Source: Bacillota bacterium (GTDB lineage Bacteria; Bacillota; Clostridia; Christensenellales; Borkfalkiaceae). From it: 7,469 bases of DNA. Below the pieces are notes generated by a model. The model was not told the DNA's origin and did no database searches. It saw only the letters and a list, made by a program, of their open reading frames with translations. Below, piece by piece: positions 4,568-7,469 of the stretch. The DNA is taken from NCBI GenBank assembly GCA_003343805.1, contig QAKM01000003.1, positions 20,379-27,847 on the forward strand, in the 5' to 3' direction. The first letter of the stretch is position 1. Each line of letters opens with the position of its first letter. Position numbers and translations under genes: made by a program.

Positions 4568-4761
4568 AAAGAGGAATAATACATGGAAATATCAACCAAA
4601 ATAAAACTTGCTCGCCCTCCCCCCACTTAGAGATTGAGGTAGATAATCACATTGAGAATGTTGCTTCATAGGGCCCGCGAACCTCGTGGGCCCGCTTGGA
4701 GCAGCAGGCAAGATACCCCTTCCTCTCACTGCGTATGCCTGGGGGGTGTCATGTCACGCTG

Positions 4762-4798
4762 CGGGCCGTGGCCATCGGGGCCACGGCCTTTCTTTTTC
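4762..4798 (+). terminator. Strong terminator, copy 2 of the duplicated 30-bp sequence
   Basis: The same perfect 10-bp stem as at 3855, here followed by TTTCTTTTT. It probably ends the tRNA precursor transcript. Confidence 0.85.
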
Positions 4799-4909
4799 CC
4801 TCTGCTCCCGCTCCCCGTGGAGAGCCCGGCAAAAGCCGCTGATAGCCGGGATAGCGTGCAACGGGGCGGCGATTCATTCCGTCGTCAACCCCGAACAACA
4901 GCGGCAACA

Positions 4910-4949
4910 CGCCCGGCGGTACCCCTTTCCCCGCCGGGCGTCATTTTTT
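4910..4949 (+). terminator. Strong terminator immediately upstream of the P5-like gene
   Basis: CGCCCGGCGG (4910-4919) pairs CCGCCGGGCG (4931-4940), followed after TCA by six T (4944-4949). Only 15 bases separate it from the next start codon, so that gene has no room for its own promoter downstream and would depend on read-through. Confidence 0.85.
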
Positions 4950-4964
4950 CTCAAGGAGTCCGAT

Positions 4965-5609
4965 ATGCCAGACAGCACCACCCGAAAGCAGGCCTACTTC
5001 TTCGCCTGCCTGGCCGCCATTGCTACCATTGGTGGGGCGGTCGGGAGTTACGAGTACCGAGAATTGAAAGAGGCCTATCACGCCGAACAGGCCCGCTCCA
5101 GCGCCCTGGCTGCACGGCTCCAGGAGGCCATGGCCGCACGGGATGAGGAACAGGACGAAGATCAGGGCACTGACGGCGGCGGAGAAATGGCGGTAGCTAC
5201 CGTAAAGACGCTCGCCATCCGCAACAACAATCCCCTCAACGTCAAGACCGTAAAGGGGAGACCGTGGTTCGGGCAGATAGCCGTGGACAAGCATGGGCAC
5301 GCTGTCTTCGATACGCCGGAACACGGCATCCGGGCCGGGGCCAATGTCCTGCTCAATTACTACACGCGCCACGGTCTGGACACGTTGGACGGCATCCTGA
5401 GCCGCTTCTGCACCGGCAACAGGGCAGAGTACGCTGCGTTCCTTTCCAAGCGGCTTGGCATCCAGCCGGACAAACAATTTGACGTCCTGGCACGACTGCC
5501 GGAATTGCTGCACGCCATGGCCCGCTTTGAAAGCGGCCAGGAGTGGCCCCGTGAACTGTTCACAGGCTACAGCCTTGTGGCCACAGCGTACCGCAAGGGG
5601 CAACGATGA
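4965..5609 (+). CDS. Membrane-anchored phage P5-like protein (possible peptidoglycan-active)
   Basis: I start at ATG 4965 because AAGGAG lies 8 bases upstream; the frame stays open further upstream but runs through two terminators. The product is 214 aa. Residues 11-28 are a weakly hydrophobic, Gly/Ala-rich transmembrane segment (FACLAAIATIGGAVGSY). Residues 30-75 form a charged coiled coil and acidic linker. Residues 84-200 carry the pattern of phage 'structural protein P5'-type domains: AIRNNNPLNV, then W-x-GQ (WFGQ), FDTPEHGIRAGANVLLNYY, a GLDTLDGILSRF block, and AMARFESGQEWP near the end. Such proteins are often annotated as virion or lysozyme-like; that enzymatic role is family lore, and no catalytic residue is proven here. 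The weak anchor recalls signal-anchor-release endolysins. It lies between the tRNA cluster and the recombination genes. Confidence 0.75.
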   Translation: MPDSTTRKQAYFFACLAAIATIGGAVGSYEYRELKEAYHAEQARSSALAARLQEAMAARDEEQDEDQGTDGGGEMAVATVKTLAIRNNNPLNVKTVKGRPWFGQIAVDKHGHAVFDTPEHGIRAGANVLLNYYTRHGLDTLDGILSRFCTGNRAEYAAFLSKRLGIQPDKQFDVLARLPELLHAMARFESGQEWPRELFTGYSLVATAYRKGQR

Positions 5610-5661
5610 TGTCCCGTCGCCTGTGCTTCGTTTACGTCGGCAAAGCAAAATATCTGAAACA

Positions 5662-5693
5662 AGCCCTCGCAACGCTCCGTATGCGGGGGCTTT
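5662..5693 (+). terminator. Weak terminator or attenuator upstream of the nuclease gene
   Basis: AGCCCTCGCA (5662-5671) pairs TGCGGGGGCT (5682-5691) with one T-G wobble, followed by only three T. It lies in the 108-base gap before the nuclease and may only partly stop transcription. Confidence 0.45.
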
Positions 5694-5717
5694 CTACATC
5701 CAGAAGAGGAGACGGCT

Positions 5718-6515
5718 ATGGAGATAGTAGCCATCCGGGCATCCAGCCTGCCTGAGTTGTTCGACTGCCCGGCCCGCTGGGAGGCAAAGCACCTTTGCGG
5801 ACGGCGCCTGCCTCGCAGTGCCGCCGCCCAGCTGGGAACGGCGGTCCACGCCGGGGCCGCGGTCTTCGACGTCCAGCGCATCCTGGGCAGCCCCATCACG
5901 CCCGATGATGCCGCCGGCGAGGTGGTGGACGCCATCCACCATCCTAAGGAGGACGTGGACTGGGGCGAAGACAGCCCCCGGGAAGCGGAGCGCATCGCCC
6001 TGGCCCTGCACGGACTGTACTGCCGCAACATCGCCCCGGCCAGGAACTACGTCGCCGTGGAGGCCACATGCGAGCGGCTGGAGATCACCGACCTGGGCCT
6101 GGCCCTTACCGGCACCACGGACCGCATCACCACCAACGCGCTGGGCGACCTAGGCATTGCCGACATCAAGACCGGCAAGACGGCGGTCGCGGCGGACGGC
6201 ACGGTCCGCACGGCGGGGCACGCCGCCCAGATCGGTGTGTACGAACTGCTGGCCGGCGCCGCCATCGGCCAGCCCATCACCGCCCCTGCCGAGATCATCG
6301 GCCTGCAAGTGGCCAAGACGGACAAGGGCCGTCGCGCCGCCGTGGGCGTCATCACCGGCGCCCGCGAGCTGCTGGTGGGCACGGAAGAACAACCCGGTCT
6401 GCTCCAGATGGCCGCCCGCATGATCCGCAGCGGCGACTTTTACGGCAATCCCAAATCCCAGACCTGTACCGAAAAATATTGCCCGGTGTTCCATGGATGC
6501 CGGTGGAGGAGATGA
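5718..6515 (+). CDS. PD-(D/E)XK nuclease with Cas4/AddB-like Fe-S cysteines
   Basis: A 265-aa protein starting 8 bases after GAGGAG. The nuclease core is clear: GTAVHAG with His44, VEATCE with Glu115, GTTDRI with Asp135, the D-x-K of LGIADIKTGK (Asp149, Lys151), and QIGVY (Gln171, Tyr175). These are the motifs of the RecB/Cas4/lambda-exonuclease group, which use metal ions to digest DNA. Cys17 (FDCPARW) and C-terminal Cys250, Cys255 and Cys261 (CTEKYCPVFHGC) fit the four-cysteine 4Fe-4S clamp known from Cas4 and AddB. The RecT-family gene begins one base after its stop, so the nuclease would resect double-stranded ends and the partner would anneal the exposed strand. No CRISPR array or cas1/2 is in the window, so a recombination role is more likely than adaptation. 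Confidence 0.88.
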   Translation: MEIVAIRASSLPELFDCPARWEAKHLCGRRLPRSAAAQLGTAVHAGAAVFDVQRILGSPITPDDAAGEVVDAIHHPKEDVDWGEDSPREAERIALALHGLYCRNIAPARNYVAVEATCERLEITDLGLALTGTTDRITTNALGDLGIADIKTGKTAVAADGTVRTAGHAAQIGVYELLAGAAIGQPITAPAEIIGLQVAKTDKGRRAAVGVITGARELLVGTEEQPGLLQMAARMIRSGDFYGNPKSQTCTEKYCPVFHGCRWRR

Positions 6516-6516
6516 C

Positions 6517-7469
6517 ATGAGCCTGGCAACCACCCTCAATACCCTGCAACGCAAGCCCGTTATGGCCACCGGCGACATGCCCATCAGCCTGGAGACCATC
6601 TCCGGCTTTGAAAACCTCCAGCGCATGGCCCGCATGTTCGTCACGGTCCCCTTCGTGCCCGACACGTTCCGCGCTCCCTACACCGACGAAAAGGGCAAGC
6701 GGAGAGGCTGCTCCAGCATTGAAGAAGCCATCGGCTGCTGCGTCGTGGCCCTGGACATGGCCATGCGCATGAAGGCCAACCCCTTGGCTGTCATGCAAAA
6801 CATTTATGTTGTGCATGGACGCCCCGCCTGGACAGCCCAGTTCCTGCTGGCCACGCTCAACAATTCCGGGCGCTTCTCGACCATCCGCTACAAGTTCCAG
6901 GGGACACAGGGAGAGGACGACTGGGGCTGCCGGGCCGTGGCCAAGGAACTGACCACCGGCGAGATCGTGGAAGGCCCGCTCATCACCATCGGGCTGGCCA
7001 AACATGAAGGCTGGTTCAAGAACAGCAGCAAATGGCAGTCCATGCCCGATCTTATGCTCCGCTACCGGGCCGTGTCCTGGTTTGTCCGTGTCCATGCGCC
7101 GGAAATAGCTATGGGCCTCAAGACGGAAGACGAGCTGCGGGACACCATCGAGCTGATCCCGCAGGAGGACGGCAGCTGGGCAAAACCTGTGGAGGAGGCC
7201 ACGCCTTCCACGTCCGTCGAAACGATCAGGGAAAGCGCCTCCCCTGCCGACAGGGGGCAGGAAGATGCCACATCCGACACCAGCGCACAGGACAAGGCAG
7301 AGGCCCGAAGGAAGGCGCAACAGGAGCTTGAGGACTTGCGCCATGAGGCCCTTGCGACCTGGGAGGATGCGGGCCTCACGCTGGAGGCCGCCTGCTTCCT
7401 GGCCGGTAGCAGACAACCCGAAGCCTGGAGCAAGACCGACTGCAAGCGCATCATCAAGGAAGCCGTCGC
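6517..7469 (+). CDS. recT: RecT-family single-strand annealing protein, 3' end outside the window
   Basis: The frame starts at ATG 6517, one base after the nuclease stop, with AGGAG at 6506-6510, and stays open for 317 codons to the window edge. The RecT core is visible: an N-terminal region with ALDMAMRMKANPLAVMQN (residues 78-95), YVVHGRPAWTAQFLLATLNN (97-116), and WQSMPDLMLRYRAVSWFVRV (173-192) followed by HAPEIAMGLKTEDE, the family's best-kept block. RecT proteins form rings or filaments on single-stranded DNA and anneal complementary strands during phage replication and repair. After residue 210 comes an acidic, Ser/Thr-rich linker and a helical tail (about 255-317, QQELEDLRHEALATWEDAGL) that is not part of the core. 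It may contact the nuclease or SSB. The gene is tightly coupled to the nuclease. Confidence 0.88.
   Translation, partial: MSLATTLNTLQRKPVMATGDMPISLETISGFENLQRMARMFVTVPFVPDTFRAPYTDEKGKRRGCSSIEEAIGCCVVALDMAMRMKANPLAVMQNIYVVHGRPAWTAQFLLATLNNSGRFSTIRYKFQGTQGEDDWGCRAVAKELTTGEIVEGPLITIGLAKHEGWFKNSSKWQSMPDLMLRYRAVSWFVRVHAPEIAMGLKTEDELRDTIELIPQEDGSWAKPVEEATPSTSVETIRESASPADRGQEDATSDTSAQDKAEARRKAQQELEDLRHEALATWEDAGLTLEAACFLAGSRQPEAWSKTDCKRIIKEAV

Larger units (their letters stand above)
4568..4964 (+). other. Gene-poor, structured interval between the tRNAs and the P5-like gene
   Basis: No convincing gene is seen in these 397 bases on either strand. A 15-codon ORF (4583-4630) follows GAGGAA but is too short to support. 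A 10-bp hairpin (GGGCCC arms, about 4671-4693) has no T tail. Between the two terminators in this interval (4799-4909), CCCCGT with ACGGGG and CCCGGC (4825-4830) with GCCGGG (4845-4850) can nest, so a short structured RNA ending at the second terminator is possible. No clear promoter was found for it. Confidence 0.5.

Noticed and set aside
4583..4630. 15-codon ORF (MEISTKIKLARPPPT) after tRNA-Ser
   Set aside because: It has a passable GAGGAA site but is too short to support without conservation or ribosome data.
5606..5755. 49-codon ORF starting in the stop codon of the P5-like gene
   Set aside because: Coupling by ATGATG is tempting, but it contains the attenuator hairpin, overlaps the nuclease start and ends in unstructured Gly/Ser-rich sequence.
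6352..7416. 354-aa leftward ORF opposite the RecT-like gene
   Set aside because: It is a shadow of GC-rich coding DNA. The plus strand carries the recognisable RecT blocks.
1..7469. CRISPR array, insertion sequence or integrase attachment site
   Set aside because: No regularly spaced direct repeats, no transposase or integrase frame, and no repeat of a tRNA 3' end were seen within the window.

Overview
The window looks like the early/accessory region of a temperate phage or prophage from a GC-rich deltaproteobacterial host, most probably a Desulfovibrio/Bilophila-like member of the Desulfovibrionaceae. The evidence is a LexA/CI-type S24 repressor, a Cas4-like nuclease plus RecT annealing-protein pair, a phage P5-like protein and three tRNA genes close together. 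The genus is an inference from base composition and the general look of the proteins and tRNAs; no host gene settles it.

Layout, left to right. (1) 1-600: C-terminal part of the repressor, cut by the window edge. (2) 601-2580: three rightward accessory genes. They are a winged-helix-like protein of unknown function, a membrane-anchored TPR protein split by a frameshift at a run of seven G, and an AT-rich DUF2441-like (possibly ADP-ribosyltransferase-fold) protein. A small convergent gene and two terminator-like hairpins follow. (3) 2578-3385: a divergent promoter region with two copies of a 12-bp operator-like site. A GC-rich, hairpin-dense stretch of about 370 nt follows that does not read as protein and is best explained as a structured RNA. 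Next come two tightly spaced genes for tiny membrane proteins (51 and 30 aa), a strong terminator, and a terminator for the opposite strand. This promoter-RNA-two-micropeptides-terminator unit is the strongest candidate for an undescribed system here. (4) 3414-4102: two small leftward genes that appear to be distant relatives of each other, separated by structured, terminator-rich DNA. One has a leader hairpin that covers its Shine-Dalgarno sequence. (5) 4248-4567: tRNA-Pro(UGG), tRNA-Ala(UGC) and tRNA-Ser(UGA), all with encoded CCA; their cognate codons are all of the form NCA. (6) 4568-4964: no convincing gene, but two strong terminators, one a 30-bp exact duplicate of a terminator at 3855. 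(7) 4965-7469: a membrane-anchored P5-like protein, a PD-(D/E)XK nuclease with a four-cysteine (Fe-S) signature, and a RecT-family single-strand annealing protein that runs off the right edge.

Working together: the repressor would hold lysogeny and respond to RecA. The nuclease and RecT form a phage double-strand-break annealing recombination pair, like Red or RecET. The tRNAs probably supplement decoding of A-ending codons that are rare in a GC-rich host. Several rightward genes sit directly behind terminators with no room for a promoter, which suggests read-through or antitermination in the early operon. The central genes with unlike base composition look like lysogeny-conversion ('moron') cargo.
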